Assembly (NCBI RefSeq): GCF_000308715.1
Contig: NZ_BAGH01000351.1
Coordinates: 16,003-80,002, forward strand
Direction: 5' to 3'
Length of the DNA stretch: 64,000 bases
Source of the DNA: Nocardia tenerifensis NBRC 101015
GTDB lineage: Bacteria; Actinomycetota; Actinomycetes; Mycobacteriales; Mycobacteriaceae
Under the pieces are notes generated by a model. The model saw nothing but the letters and a program-made list of their open reading frames with translations, searched no databases and had not been told where the DNA came from. Positions 45,126 through 54,055 of the stretch are shown here, piece by piece; positions within the stretch are counted from its first letter, which is position 1; the number at the start of each line of letters is the position of its first letter. The translations under genes were made by a program, and so were the position numbers.

Positions 45126-46480
45126 ACACCGGCGAGATCGGGGTGGCGCGCGAAACCACAAGCGTTGAGCCGATCAGCGCCGCCCCGGTCCCGGCGCACC
45201 TGGACGAGTGGGAACGCCGCGCGCTGGCCGACCCGAATCTGCTGGGTGACATCGCTTTCGCGGTCGGCGGGCCGTTCCACGTCATGTACCCGCCCCGGGT
45301 GCGCGGCAATATCGACGGATTCCGCGCCGCGTTCGAGCGCGCGGGTGTCGACGGAGTCATCTACTACGGCAAGAAGGCGAACAAGTCCGCGGCCGTGGTG
45401 CGGGCCTGCGCGGAAAGCGGTGCGGGCGTCGATGTTTCGAGCACCGGCGAGCTGACGGCCGCGCTCGCCAACGGCGTCCGCGGTGACGATCTGATGGTGA
45501 CCGGGCCGGCCAAGTCCGACGAACTGCTCTGGCTGGCCACCCGGCACCGCGCGCTCATCGCCGTCGACGACCTCGGCGAGCTGGAACGCCTTGACGCACT
45601 GGGTGGCTCGGCCCGGGTCACGCTGCGTGTGCTGCCCGCCGGGTCGGCCAGCAGGTTCGGCCTGACCGACGAAGAACTCGAGCACGCCCTGTCCGCGCTC
45701 GGCGATCTTGACTCGATCCGCCTGGAGGGCTTCAGTTTTCACCTGTCCGGCTACGACGCCGCGGCCCGCACCGTACTGGCCCGCGAACTGATCGCCCGCT
45801 GCCTGCACGCACGCACACTGGGCCACCCCGCGACGACGCTGTCCATCGGCGGCGGGTTCGGCGTCGACTACGTGCCCGAGGCGGCGTGGACGGAGTTCAC
45901 CGAGCGCGTCGATCGACGGTGGTTCCACGCGGGCAAGTCGTTCGAGTCGTACTACCCCTATCACTTTCCCGCGCCGGGCCCGGACATGCTCGCAGCGATC
46001 CTCGCGCACGACGGCCTCGCGGATAGCCTGCGCGACAACGCGATTCGGCTGGCGATCGAGCCCGGCCGGGCGCTGCTCGCGCACGCCGGGTTCACCGTCT
46101 TCCGGGTGCGGGGCAGCAAGGTCAGGCACGTCGACGGCGCGCCGTACCACCTGCTCACCGTCGACGGCACCAGCCTGAGCCTGTCCGAGCAGTGGTTCGA
46201 GAGCGAGTACCTGCCCGACCCGCTGCTGTGGCCGACGCGGCCCGGCACCGCCACACCCACCAGCGTCGGCGCGGCGACCTGCCTCGATTCCGACCTGCTG
46301 AGCTGGCGCCGCATCCCGCTGCCCCGCGCCGCCGCGGTCGGCGACCTCTTGATCTACCCAAACACCGCTGGCTACCAGATGGATTCGAACGAATCCGCGT
46401 TTCACGAACTACCGATCCCGCCGAAAGTGGTGCTGCACGACGCACCCGGCGACCGGTTCCGCTGGACGCTCGACGGCTGA
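45116..46480 (+). CDS. PLP-dependent decarboxylase, SbnH/DAP-decarboxylase fold
   Basis: 454 aa fold-type III enzyme. The Schiff-base lysine is Lys87 in YYGKKANKS, then GVDVSSTGEL, a glycine-rich phosphate site LSIGGGFGVDY, EPGRALLAHAG, and a C-terminal active-site block ATCLDSDLLSW. This set fits diaminopimelate/ornithine decarboxylases and SbnH, which decarboxylates a citryl-diaminopropionate in staphyloferrin B synthesis. GTG 45116 has GGAGGTG five bases before it and overlaps the SbnB-like gene by 10 nt. With no citrate-adding NIS enzyme nearby, its substrate may be diaminopropionate, its hydroxylated form or a conjugate (inference). Confidence 0.87.
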   Translation: MGLDTGEIGVARETTSVEPISAAPVPAHLDEWERRALADPNLLGDIAFAVGGPFHVMYPPRVRGNIDGFRAAFERAGVDGVIYYGKKANKSAAVVRACAESGAGVDVSSTGELTAALANGVRGDDLMVTGPAKSDELLWLATRHRALIAVDDLGELERLDALGGSARVTLRVLPAGSASRFGLTDEELEHALSALGDLDSIRLEGFSFHLSGYDAAARTVLARELIARCLHARTLGHPATTLSIGGGFGVDYVPEAAWTEFTERVDRRWFHAGKSFESYYPYHFPAPGPDMLAAILAHDGLADSLRDNAIRLAIEPGRALLAHAGFTVFRVRGSKVRHVDGAPYHLLTVDGTSLSLSEQWFESEYLPDPLLWPTRPGTATPTSVGAATCLDSDLLSWRRIPLPRAAAVGDLLIYPNTAGYQMDSNESAFHELPIPPKVVLHDAPGDRFRWTLDG

Positions 46481-46518
46481 CCCCACCGAACCCATCCCCC
46501 CGAACGAGGAGACACTCC

Positions 46519-47553
46519 ATGCCGCTCGTCACGCGCGTGACGGATCTGATCGGCCGCACGCCGCTGTTCGAACTGGCGACGACCTCGACCGGCACCCGGT
46601 TACTGCTCAAGCTCGAGCAGTTCAACCCGACCGGCGCGGCCAAGATCAGAATGGCCCGCGAGATGGTGCTCGACGCGGAGCGGCGCGGTTTGCTGACCGG
46701 TGGCGGGCATATCATCGAGTCCACATCCGGGAACACCGGGCTCGGTCTCGCGGTAGTCGCTGCCGAACGTGGGTATCGCTTCACCGCAGTGGTCGATCAT
46801 CACGCATGTAAGGACAAGCTGCGCGCAATGCGAGCAATGGGTGCGGAATTGGTGTTCGTCGCCGACGACGGCGACGACACCCTGGCGACCTCGGCGCGGG
46901 AGGACCTGGCCGAGGCCATGGCGGCGGCCCGGCCCGACGCGTACTTCACCGAGCAGCACAACAACGACGCCAACGCCGTCGGCTACTACGCGGTGGCCGA
47001 GGAGCTGCTCGAGGATGTGGAGCGGGTCGACATCCTGCTCTCCTCGGTCGGCACCGGCGGTTCGCTGTTCGGCACCGCGACCCGGCTGCGCCAACTGGGT
47101 TGCCCCGCAAGGGTGATCGGCGTCGAGCCGGTCGGCTCCATCGCCTTCGGCGGCGAGGGCGGACCGTACTGGCAGTCGGGCACCGGCACCCCGCCCGGCG
47201 CCACCATCGGCACCGCGGTGGACTACTCGCTGCTGGACGAGGGCGTCAAGGTCTCCGATATCGACGCCTTCGCCACCGCCCGCGCGGTCGCCGCCGAACT
47301 CGGCCTGATGATCGGCGGCTCGGCGGGCGGCTCGGTGCACGCCGCGCTCAGCCGCCTCGACGAATTCCCGCCGGGATCGACCATCGTCACCCTCGTCTGC
47401 GACGGCGGCGAGAAGTACCTGGACACGGTCTTCGACGATGCTTGGATGGCCGAACGCGACCTGCTCGACCCCGCCGCCGAAGCCGAGGTACAAACCATGC
47501 TGCACCGCTACGCCCCCGCCGCCCGCCGCGCCGAGCTCGCGGAGGCGCGATGA
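46519..47553 (+). CDS. SbnA-like 2,3-diaminopropionate synthase (cysteine synthase fold)
   Basis: 344 aa fold-type II PLP enzyme. The lysine is Lys42 in FNPTGAAKIRMA, with STSGNTGLGLA and the phosphate site SSVGTGGSLFG following. The NPTGxxKxR form and the DHHACKDKLRAM segment are like SbnA, which joins O-phosphoserine and glutamate to ACEGA, rather than CysK. With the SbnB-like gene this gives L-2,3-diaminopropionate. The ATG is preceded by ACGAGGAG. A 38-nt gap separates it from the decarboxylase; the MATE gene follows after 49 nt. Confidence 0.87.
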   Translation: MPLVTRVTDLIGRTPLFELATTSTGTRLLLKLEQFNPTGAAKIRMAREMVLDAERRGLLTGGGHIIESTSGNTGLGLAVVAAERGYRFTAVVDHHACKDKLRAMRAMGAELVFVADDGDDTLATSAREDLAEAMAAARPDAYFTEQHNNDANAVGYYAVAEELLEDVERVDILLSSVGTGGSLFGTATRLRQLGCPARVIGVEPVGSIAFGGEGGPYWQSGTGTPPGATIGTAVDYSLLDEGVKVSDIDAFATARAVAAELGLMIGGSAGGSVHAALSRLDEFPPGSTIVTLVCDGGEKYLDTVFDDAWMAERDLLDPAAEAEVQTMLHRYAPAARRAELAEAR

Positions 47554-47602
47554 AGCGATCGGTTCGACCCGGCGTCCGCGGGCCGCGAACGGAGGTAGCC
47601 CG

Positions 47603-49015
47603 GTGAACCTGTCGGGCTATCGGGCGGACAGCCGCAGGCTGACCGCGCTGGCCACGCCGATCGCGATGACGCAGCTGGCGCAGATCGCGGTGTCGACCAC
47701 CAACGTCGTGCTGATGGGCACGCTCGGCGTGCAGCAGGTGGCGGCGGGCGGGCTGGCGATCGCGCTGTTCAACCAGATTCGCACCATGTGCGTCGGGTTG
47801 ATCACCGCGAGCGGCAATCAGATCGCCACCGCGGTGAGCGCGGCGGGCAAGCGCGGCGACTCCCCCGACGACGAGATCGAGGACGTGCTCCGGTCGAGCT
47901 TCCTGATCGCCACGCTCGCCGGACTCGTGGGCGGCGCGCTGCTGATCGGGCTCGGCTGGGCGCTGCGCTGGCTCGGGCAGGACGCGGGGGTGCTCGCCGA
48001 CGCGCGGCCGCTGATGGTCGCGCTGGCGCCGGGCCTGCTGCCGTGTCTGTGGTTCCAGGTGCTGCGGCAGTACACCGTCGGCATGCAGCGCCCGCAGGCC
48101 CTGCTGCTGGTCACGCTCGGCTCGGTGGTGCTGAATCTCGTACTGGCGCTTGCCTTCATCCACGGCCGCGCCGGGCTGCCGGAGCTGGGCCTCACCGGTA
48201 TCGGCGTGGCGACCTCGCTGGTCTTCCTGATCACCTTCGGCGTCTTCTGGGCGATGGTGCGCCGCGACCCGCGGCTCGGCGCGACCCTGCCGCTGCGGCC
48301 GTGGCCGGTGCGCCGCTCGACCGTGCTCGCCGAGTTGCGGCTCGGCGGCCCCATCGCGCTCACCTACGGCTCCGAGGCCGGCATGTTCTCGGTGCTCGCG
48401 CTGGTCATGGGCAGCATCGGCCCGGCGGCGCTGGCCGCGCACAATATCGTCTACCAGATCATCTACATCGTGTTCCAGGTCGCCATCGGCCTGTCCCACG
48501 GTGCGTCGATCCTGGTGAGCCACGCGGTGACTCGCGACGAGTATCGGCACGCGCGGGCGCTGGCGTGGCTGGCGCTGCGCCACGTCGCCGTCGTCGGCGC
48601 GATCACCGGCGCGGTCTATGTGATCGCACCCGATCTCGTGCTGCGTCCGTTCTTGAACTCCCACGACTCCGAGACGATCCAGATCGCGCACACCCTGCTG
48701 CTGATCGGCATCGTCTTGCAGTTCTTCGACGCCGCGCAGAACATCGGGAACGGGTTGCTGCGCGGGCTGAAGCAGACCAACGCGGGATTCCGGTTGTCGG
48801 TCATCGGCTACTGGGGCGTCGGCCTGCCCGTCGCCCTGCTGCTGGCCTTCCCGGCCGGGCTCGGCGCGGCGGGGGTCTGGTGGGGTCTCACCGCGGGCTT
48901 GGCCACCACGGCCGTCCTGATGCTCCGCCGGTACTTCGCTTTGCTCGACACCGGGGAGCGGGCGCGGCCGCGGTGGGTGCGAGAGGCGCCGGAAAGTTTG
49001 CGCAGCCCAAGCTGA
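47603..49015 (+). CDS. MATE family efflux transporter
   Basis: 470 aa with twelve predicted transmembrane helices in the two six-helix bundles of MATE proteins; ATPIAMTQLAQIAVSTTNVV opens the first helix and LGGPIALTYGSEAGMFSVLA the seventh. These antiporters expel small molecules using Na+ or H+. GGAGG lies before GTG 47603. It ends the iron-boxed biosynthetic operon, so export of the product (for scavenging metal outside) is the natural reading. A long-arm hairpin follows at 49058-49108. Confidence 0.92.
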   Translation: MNLSGYRADSRRLTALATPIAMTQLAQIAVSTTNVVLMGTLGVQQVAAGGLAIALFNQIRTMCVGLITASGNQIATAVSAAGKRGDSPDDEIEDVLRSSFLIATLAGLVGGALLIGLGWALRWLGQDAGVLADARPLMVALAPGLLPCLWFQVLRQYTVGMQRPQALLLVTLGSVVLNLVLALAFIHGRAGLPELGLTGIGVATSLVFLITFGVFWAMVRRDPRLGATLPLRPWPVRRSTVLAELRLGGPIALTYGSEAGMFSVLALVMGSIGPAALAAHNIVYQIIYIVFQVAIGLSHGASILVSHAVTRDEYRHARALAWLALRHVAVVGAITGAVYVIAPDLVLRPFLNSHDSETIQIAHTLLLIGIVLQFFDAAQNIGNGLLRGLKQTNAGFRLSVIGYWGVGLPVALLLAFPAGLGAAGVWWGLTAGLATTAVLMLRRYFALLDTGERARPRWVREAPESLRSPS

Positions 49016-49057
49016 TTGCGAACCGGCGGCGCTGATTCGAGGGCGGGGCGAGCGACC

Positions 49058-49108
49058 GCGCGGATCTTCCCGATGCCCGCAGGCCGACAGAATCCGGAAG
49101 ATCCGCGC
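49058..49108. terminator. Bidirectional terminator between MATE and terD-like genes
   Basis: GCGCGGATCTTCC (49058-49070) pairs perfectly with GGAAGATCCGCGC (49096-49108) around a 25-nt loop. It sits in the gap between two convergent genes and can end both transcripts. Confidence 0.75.
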
Positions 49109-49122
49109 TCGTTCGCGCCGAA

Positions 49123-49698
49123 TCAGATATGCACGCCGTAGTCGCGGGCGATGCCGGCCAGGCCGGAGGCGTAGCCCTGCCCGATGGCGCGGAACTTCCA
49201 CTCGTTGTTGTGCCGGTACAGCTCGCCGAAGACCATCGCGGTCTCGGTGGACGCGTCCTCGGTGAGGTCGTAGCGGGCCAGCTCCACACCGGTCGACGCG
49301 TCGACGACGCGGATGAACGCGTTGCGGATCTGCCCGAACGACTGGTTGCGCGCGTCGGCGTCGTGGATGGAGACCGGGAAGAAGATGTTGGTGATGGTCG
49401 GCGGGGTGGCGCTGAGGTCGACGTTGATCACCTCGTCGTCGCCCTCGCCCTCGCCGGTCAGGTTATCGCCGGTGTGCTCGATCGAGCCCTCCGGCGAACG
49501 CAGGTTGTTGTAGAAGACGAAATGCTGATCCGACAGCACTTTCAGGTCCGGTCCGGTGGCCAGCGCGCTGGCGTCCAGGTCGTAGTCGGCGCCCGTCGTG
49601 GTGCGCACGTCCCAGCCGAGTCCCACCGAGACCTTGCTGAGGTTGGCTGCCTGCTTGGACAGCGAAACATTTCCGCCTTTGGCCAATGTGACGCTCAT
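49123..49698 (-). CDS. TerD family protein
   Basis: 191 aa, one TerD domain: SLSKQAANLSKVSVGLGWDV, the calcium-binding DYDLDASALA segment, FYNNLRSPEGSIEHTGDN, and RNQSFGQIRNAFIRVVDAST. TerD proteins bind Ca2+ and belong to tellurium-resistance/stress systems; single copies without the rest of the ter operon are common in actinobacteria and their role is unclear. No other ter gene is nearby. ATG 49698 follows GAAAGGG. Confidence 0.95.
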   Translation of the reverse strand: MSVTLAKGGNVSLSKQAANLSKVSVGLGWDVRTTTGADYDLDASALATGPDLKVLSDQHFVFYNNLRSPEGSIEHTGDNLTGEGEGDDEVINVDLSATPPTITNIFFPVSIHDADARNQSFGQIRNAFIRVVDASTGVELARYDLTEDASTETAMVFGELYRHNNEWKFRAIGQGYASGLAGIARDYGVHI

Positions 49699-49775
49699 GA
49701 ATCCCTTTCACGCGGCTCGTTCGCGCCGCCTTCGTTCCCGATTATCGTCGTGGGTCCCGGAACTGTTGTGCCCGT

Positions 49776-50267
49776 TCAGTTCTGGTCATCGGCCCAGGAG
49801 CGCAGGGTGCGCACCCGGCCCTCCAGCGCGTGCAGTTCGGCCGAGTCGAGCACGGTGCGCTGGATGCCGTCGGCCACCGCGAAGGCCGACTGGCGATGAT
49901 CGTCGATTGCCTCGACATCGATCCGCACCGCCGCGTAGTCGGCGGCGTCGGGCATCTCTTCGGCGATGACCCGTGCGGTGCCGCGCGCGCACAGCGCGAC
50001 ATTGCCGCCGCCGAGGATCAGCAGCGCGACCTGCGGGCGCTCGCGAAGCCGGGCCAGCGATCCTCGGTCGAACTTGAGACTGAGCAGGATGCGCCGATCC
50101 CCGGCGCGCACCGGCCAGGACACCGGGATCGCGTGCGGCGCGGGGTCGGTGGTGACCAGCACCGCGATCGTCTCCTGCGGCCACTCCGGTAGCACGTCCA
50201 GCTCGGGATGATCGGCGTGATCTGTCGAGTGGTCTTGACGTTGCGCGGGGCTCGCTCCGGCTGCCAT
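49776..50267 (-). CDS. Pyridoxamine 5'-phosphate oxidase-like split-barrel protein
   Basis: 163 aa split-beta-barrel protein: LPEWPQETIAVLVTTDPAPH, AIPVSWPVRAGDRRILLSLK and RPQVALLILGGGNVALCARG are the strand order of the PNPOx-like/F420-binding family. Cofactor could be FMN, F420 or heme; the sequence does not decide. ATG 50267 has GAGGTGACGAAG upstream and is preferred to the longer form. It stands alone between terD-like and flavodoxin genes. Confidence 0.82.
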   Translation of the reverse strand: MAAGASPAQRQDHSTDHADHPELDVLPEWPQETIAVLVTTDPAPHAIPVSWPVRAGDRRILLSLKFDRGSLARLRERPQVALLILGGGNVALCARGTARVIAEEMPDAADYAAVRIDVEAIDDHRQSAFAVADGIQRTVLDSAELHALEGRVRTLRSWADDQN

Positions 50268-50388
50268 CTTCGTCACCTCATAGATCGTCGAGCGCGACGG
50301 GCTGTGCCGCGCTAGCAAGCAGTCTAAAGCGCTGGGCCGCTTGTCCGCTGGCGCTGCGCCCGATGTCCGAAGTGCTCTCAGCGGACTA

Positions 50389-50841
50389 TCAGGCCGTGGT
50401 GAGCGTGGGCAGCGGAAGGGTCGCGGCCCATTCGCGGGCCATATCCTTAGCGCGTATCGCGGTCGACGCGTCGTGGCGCGCGTGCTCGCCGACCTGGGTC
50501 GCGCCGCGGCCGGCGAGCCGCTCGGCCGCGATCTCGCCGCCGCGGTTGAAGGTGTCGCCGTAGACGCTGTCGCCCAGGCCGAAGACGGCGAAGCGCAGAC
50601 CGGTGAGGTCCGGGGCAGCGGCGGCGAGTTGGTCGAAGAACGGTTCCGCGCCGGTCGGCAGGTCGCCGTCGCCGTAGGTCGAGCAGACGATGACGTGGAA
50701 GTCGCGCACGTCCAGGTCGTCGACGGCGAAGTCGCTCATGTCGTAGACCGACACGTCGTGCGCGGAGAGCGCGTCGGCGACACTGTCCGCGACGGTCTCG
50801 GCGGTGCCCATCTCGGATCCGAACAGAATGACGACGCGCAC
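50389..50841 (-). CDS. Flavodoxin-like protein under an iron box
   Basis: 150 aa. The FMN phosphate loop FGSEMGTAETVAD is at residues 7-19, STYGDGDLPTGAEPFF near 55 and FGLGDSVYGDTF near 86, as in short-chain flavodoxins and the sulfite-reductase/MioC branch. It should carry electrons with FMN in the cytosol. An IdeR-type box lies only 22 nt upstream of its ATG, so it is expected to be induced by iron starvation, in keeping with flavodoxins replacing ferredoxins. GAGAGGAG precedes the start codon. Confidence 0.92.
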   Translation of the reverse strand: MRVVILFGSEMGTAETVADSVADALSAHDVSVYDMSDFAVDDLDVRDFHVIVCSTYGDGDLPTGAEPFFDQLAAAAPDLTGLRFAVFGLGDSVYGDTFNRGGEIAAERLAGRGATQVGEHARHDASTAIRAKDMAREWAATLPLPTLTTA

Positions 50842-51466
50842 GACGCTGGACTCCTCTCGAAAGTTGGTGAGGCTAGCCTAATTAACTCGACTCTTCGTCG
50901 CCACCCCTTCGCCGCCGGGGCATGATGCCCGTCACCGCCGTGCGCCGCCTGAGCTGGGGCGCAACCGCCCATACCGGGCGCGATACCGGGCACCACCAGG
51001 GCGGGCGCTGCCGAAGGGCGGTGTCAGGGGCAGCGAAACGGCAGCGGGTGGTATGGGGAATGCCGATTGACGAAATGTCACCGCGGATGCATCATTCGTA
51101 CAGTCCCCGTTGTTGTCTGGGACATCTTCTCTTCGCCGGCCGATGATTGTCCGGCCCTGCGTGCCGTTTTCCGTGCGCACGCTCGGGTCGCGTACCCGCG
51201 CGCACAGATTCGGCACACCCCCATTCGACGCTCTGCGTCCCGCCGTGAGTGAGGTGAAAACGAAATGGTTTACCGATCGTCTACATACCGCGTGATCAAT
51301 TCGTTCCTGCGCTACGGCATCGTGCCCCACTTCTGAATGCGACCGCGCCGGGCGCGGTACCGCACGACCGACGTCGCGACGTCGGCGGTGCGGCCGCTCG
51401 GTTTCCCGGCGCGGTGCCTAGGTGGTCGTCCCCAACAGAGCACGAACGAATGTGGAGAACAAGCTG
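50842..51466. other. Intergenic stretch between flavodoxin and Stealth genes
   Basis: 625 nt. It contains the flavodoxin iron box and, presumably, both divergent promoters. An open frame from ATG 51265 (GAGGTGAAAA upstream) runs about 68 codons to 51471 with no recognisable domain and overlaps the Stealth start; I do not call it a gene. I see no tRNA or repeat. Confidence 0.5.
50863..50881. promoter_or_regulatory. IdeR/DtxR-type iron box, flavodoxin
   Basis: GTTGGTGAGGCTAGCCTAA matches 15 of 19 positions of the IdeR consensus and shares AGGCTAGCCTAA (12 bases) with the box at 42746-42764. It begins 22 nt before the flavodoxin start on the minus strand. Confidence 0.78.
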
Positions 51467-52930
51467 ATGATGGATATGGGGGCAGTGAACCCGAGGACCG
51501 TGGACATGGTGAGCCGGCCGATGGCGGGCAACCTGGTCGTATGGGCCTCGATGATCGAGGATCTCGGTTACCTGCGCGCCGCGCTCGCGGCGGCGGAGGT
51601 GCCGTTTCTCCTGGTGCGCGACCGTGGGCACCGGCTCGTGCTCGCGGCGGACGCGGCGCACCGGCCGATGGTGCGCCGGGTGACCGCGGGCGCGGTCGCG
51701 GCCGGCTTCGCGTGTGAAGAGGTGCAGGACAATGTCTTCCGGATCGGGCGCGACAGCGACCCGGCCCACCGGGTCGACCTGGAGCTGTGGCAGTACCACG
51801 GCGACACGGTCGAGTGCCCGCGCCCGAACGCGTTGACCCGCACCGTATTCGACCTCGCCGACGTCGAGCACACCCAGGTGCTGCTCTTCGACCGGGCGTG
51901 GCCGACCCTGGCCGACATGTTCGCGCCGCAGCCCACCGACGTGAACTTCGACATCGACCTGGTGTTCTCCTGGGTCGACGGCTCGGACCCGGAGTTCCGC
52001 GCCCGCCGCGCGGGCATGCTCGCGCAGGTGGTCGTCGGCGAGGGCGACGACGCCGACGCCCGCATCCGGCAGATCGACGAGCTGAAGTACGCGCTGCGCT
52101 CGGTGGACAAGAACGCGCCGTGGATCCGGCGGATCTTCATCGCCACCGACTCCGCCGTGCCGGCCTGGCTCGCCGACCACCCGCGCGTCACGATCGTCCG
52201 CGCGCTGGACCACTTCTCGGACACCAGCGGGCTGCCGACGTTCAATTCCCATGCGGTGGAGTGCCAGTTGCAGCACATCGAGGGGCTCAGCGAGCACTTC
52301 CTGTACTCCAACGACGACATGTTCTTCGCCAGGCCGGTGCGCCCGTCGATGTTCTTCACCTCCGCCGGGATCAGCCGGTTCATCGAGGCGGACACCAGGA
52401 TCGGCCCCGGCCGGAACAACGAGCGGCGCAGCGGTTTCGAGAACGCGGCACGGGTGAACCGGGAATTGCTCAACGAGCGGTTCGGGTACCTGATCTCCCG
52501 GCACCTCGAGCACACGCCGGTTCCGTTGCGCCGCAGCGTATTACTGGAGATGGAGGAGGAGTTCGCCGCCGACTTCGCGCGCACGCGGGTCAGCCGGTTC
52601 CGTTCGGCCACCGATATCTCGGTCACCAACTCGCTGTACCACTACTACGCGATGCTGACCGGGCGCGCGGTGCCGCAGGAGGCGGCGAGGGTGCGCTACG
52701 TCGACACGACCAGCCGCAAAGGGCTCGCGCTGCTGGACGGCATCGCCCGCGAGCGCGACGTGGACTTCTTCTGCCTGAACGACGGAAGCTTCCCCGAGAT
52801 CTCCGAAGCCGACCGGGTGCACGCGGTTTCGGAGTTCCTGTCGCGCTACTTCCCGGATCCCGCGCCGTGGGAACGGGTCAGCACACCGACTCGTCGTCCG
52901 ATTCCGGAGTCGTCGCCCGGCGCCGCATGA
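51467..52930 (+). CDS. Stealth family polysaccharide phosphotransferase
   Basis: 487 aa. The four Stealth blocks are present: CR1 [18 protein letters not shown] near residue 160, CR2 [19 protein letters not shown] plus RRIFIATDS, with [12 protein letters not shown] near 285, CR3 [20 protein letters not shown], and CR4 VDFFCLNDG near 430. Stealth enzymes transfer hexose-1-phosphate from UDP-sugars to make phosphodiester-linked surface polysaccharide. A roughly 155-residue N-terminal domain precedes CR1, as in actinobacterial members. ATG 51467 follows GTGGAGAACAAGCTG. Its 3' end overlaps the convergent phosphoesterase gene by 53 nt. Confidence 0.93.
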   Translation: MMDMGAVNPRTVDMVSRPMAGNLVVWASMIEDLGYLRAALAAAEVPFLLVRDRGHRLVLAADAAHRPMVRRVTAGAVAAGFACEEVQDNVFRIGRDSDPAHRVDLELWQYHGDTVECPRPNALTRTVFDLADVEHTQVLLFDRAWPTLADMFAPQPTDVNFDIDLVFSWVDGSDPEFRARRAGMLAQVVVGEGDDADARIRQIDELKYALRSVDKNAPWIRRIFIATDSAVPAWLADHPRVTIVRALDHFSDTSGLPTFNSHAVECQLQHIEGLSEHFLYSNDDMFFARPVRPSMFFTSAGISRFIEADTRIGPGRNNERRSGFENAARVNRELLNERFGYLISRHLEHTPVPLRRSVLLEMEEEFAADFARTRVSRFRSATDISVTNSLYHYYAMLTGRAVPQEAARVRYVDTTSRKGLALLDGIARERDVDFFCLNDGSFPEISEADRVHAVSEFLSRYFPDPAPWERVSTPTRRPIPESSPGAA

Positions 52931-53867
52931 CATGTGGGATGCGCGCGGCCGGCGGGATGACGATGCCCTCGGCCGCGAGCGTCCGCGCGGTCTGCGCCGC
53001 GGTCGACGGCGAGCCGACGGTCTCGCCGCGCTCGATCGGGACCACCGAGTGCACCACCGTGTCCGGGTAGACGTGCACGTAGTTGAACGCCTGCGCGCCG
53101 TCGCGGCCGCGCAGGGCGCCCTGCTCGACGCCGAGATCCTGGCTGTAGCAGGTCGCCGACGCCACCGAGACCGGGATGCCCGCGAACGTCGCGTTGGTGG
53201 AGAAGTGCAGGTGCCCGGCCAGGATGGCGCGCACGTCGGTGCCGTCGAGGACGTCGGCCAGCCTGCGCTGGTCGCGGAGCTCGACGGTGACGGCGAGGTC
53301 GAGCACGCACGGTACCGGCGGGTGGTGCATGGCCAGGATCGTGCCGAACGGGGCCGGTTCGGCGAGCACCGATCGCAGCCAGTCCAGCTGCTCGTCGGAG
53401 ATCTCGCCGTAGTGATGGCCCGGGACCGAGGTGTCCAGGGCGATGATGCGCAGGCCGTCGATCAGGTGCACCCGGTCCAGCGGCGCGGTCGAGGCGTGCT
53501 CGCCCAAGAGTTTGTGGCGCAGCAACCCGCGGTCGTCGTGGTTTCCCGCGACCCACACGATGGGGGCGGGCAAACTTCGCGCGAATGGCTCGATGAGAGC
53601 CTTGAGCTTGTCGTACGCGCCGGGCTCACCCTTGTCGGTGAGGTCGCCCGTGAACACGATCGCGGTCGGCTGAATGCGGCTGGCCGCGGCCTGCTCGAGT
53701 AACCGGCGTAATCGCTCGTCCGCGTCGACGTCGCCGTAGAGGTCGCCGTCGCCTGCGATGAGATGGGTGTCGCTGAAGTGGAACAACACATGATCCGGCC
53801 GCGGGTACTCCGCGACTCTGCTGATGTGCACCGAACCGAACGTCCTCCCCGGCGGTTTGCCCGCCAT
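52878..53867 (-). CDS. Metallophosphoesterase, cAMP-phosphodiesterase-like (Rv0805 type)
   Basis: 329 aa calcineurin-like phosphoesterase. Metal ligands in order: [30 protein letters not shown] and LAGHLH, the class III cyclic-nucleotide phosphodiesterase set seen in M. tuberculosis Rv0805. It should hydrolyse cyclic nucleotides or other phosphodiesters. ATG 53867 ([11 protein letters not shown]) is chosen; the frame stays open upstream to 53909. The C-terminal coding sequence overlaps the end of the convergent Stealth gene. Confidence 0.92.
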   Translation of the reverse strand: MAGKPPGRTFGSVHISRVAEYPRPDHVLFHFSDTHLIAGDGDLYGDVDADERLRRLLEQAAASRIQPTAIVFTGDLTDKGEPGAYDKLKALIEPFARSLPAPIVWVAGNHDDRGLLRHKLLGEHASTAPLDRVHLIDGLRIIALDTSVPGHHYGEISDEQLDWLRSVLAEPAPFGTILAMHHPPVPCVLDLAVTVELRDQRRLADVLDGTDVRAILAGHLHFSTNATFAGIPVSVASATCYSQDLGVEQGALRGRDGAQAFNYVHVYPDTVVHSVVPIERGETVGSPSTAAQTARTLAAEGIVIPPAARIPHVMRRRATTPESDDESVC

Positions 53868-54055
53868 TGGCTTGGAGATTCCACCGCCACAATAGCGAAG
53901 GACTACCAACAGGTTTCCCGCCGGGCGGTGACGACATGCTTGCGGGAAGGTGAGGTTTCTATGTCGAAATCCCGGCGAACTGGCCGGACGTTAACCACGG
54001 CCGCACGCGGACGTGACACGTCTCACTACGACCGAAGGGCGCGAAGAGGCCCTGA

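Noticed and set aside
42941..49015. Staphyloferrin B cluster
   Set aside because: SbnA-, SbnB- and SbnH-like genes are present, but the NIS synthetases SbnC/E/F and citrate synthase SbnG are missing, and a hydroxylase is added, so the product cannot simply be staphyloferrin B.
49123..49698. Tellurite-resistance operon
   Set aside because: Only one TerD-type gene; no TerA, TerB, TerC, TerE or TerF homologue nearby.
50932..51330. 132-codon minus-strand open frame upstream of the Stealth gene
   Set aside because: Low-complexity and without recognisable domain or start context; the region is better read as promoters.
51265..51471. Possible 68-codon gene ahead of the Stealth gene
   Set aside because: There is a fair ribosome binding site, but the Pro/Arg-rich translation has no domain and the frame overlaps the Stealth start.
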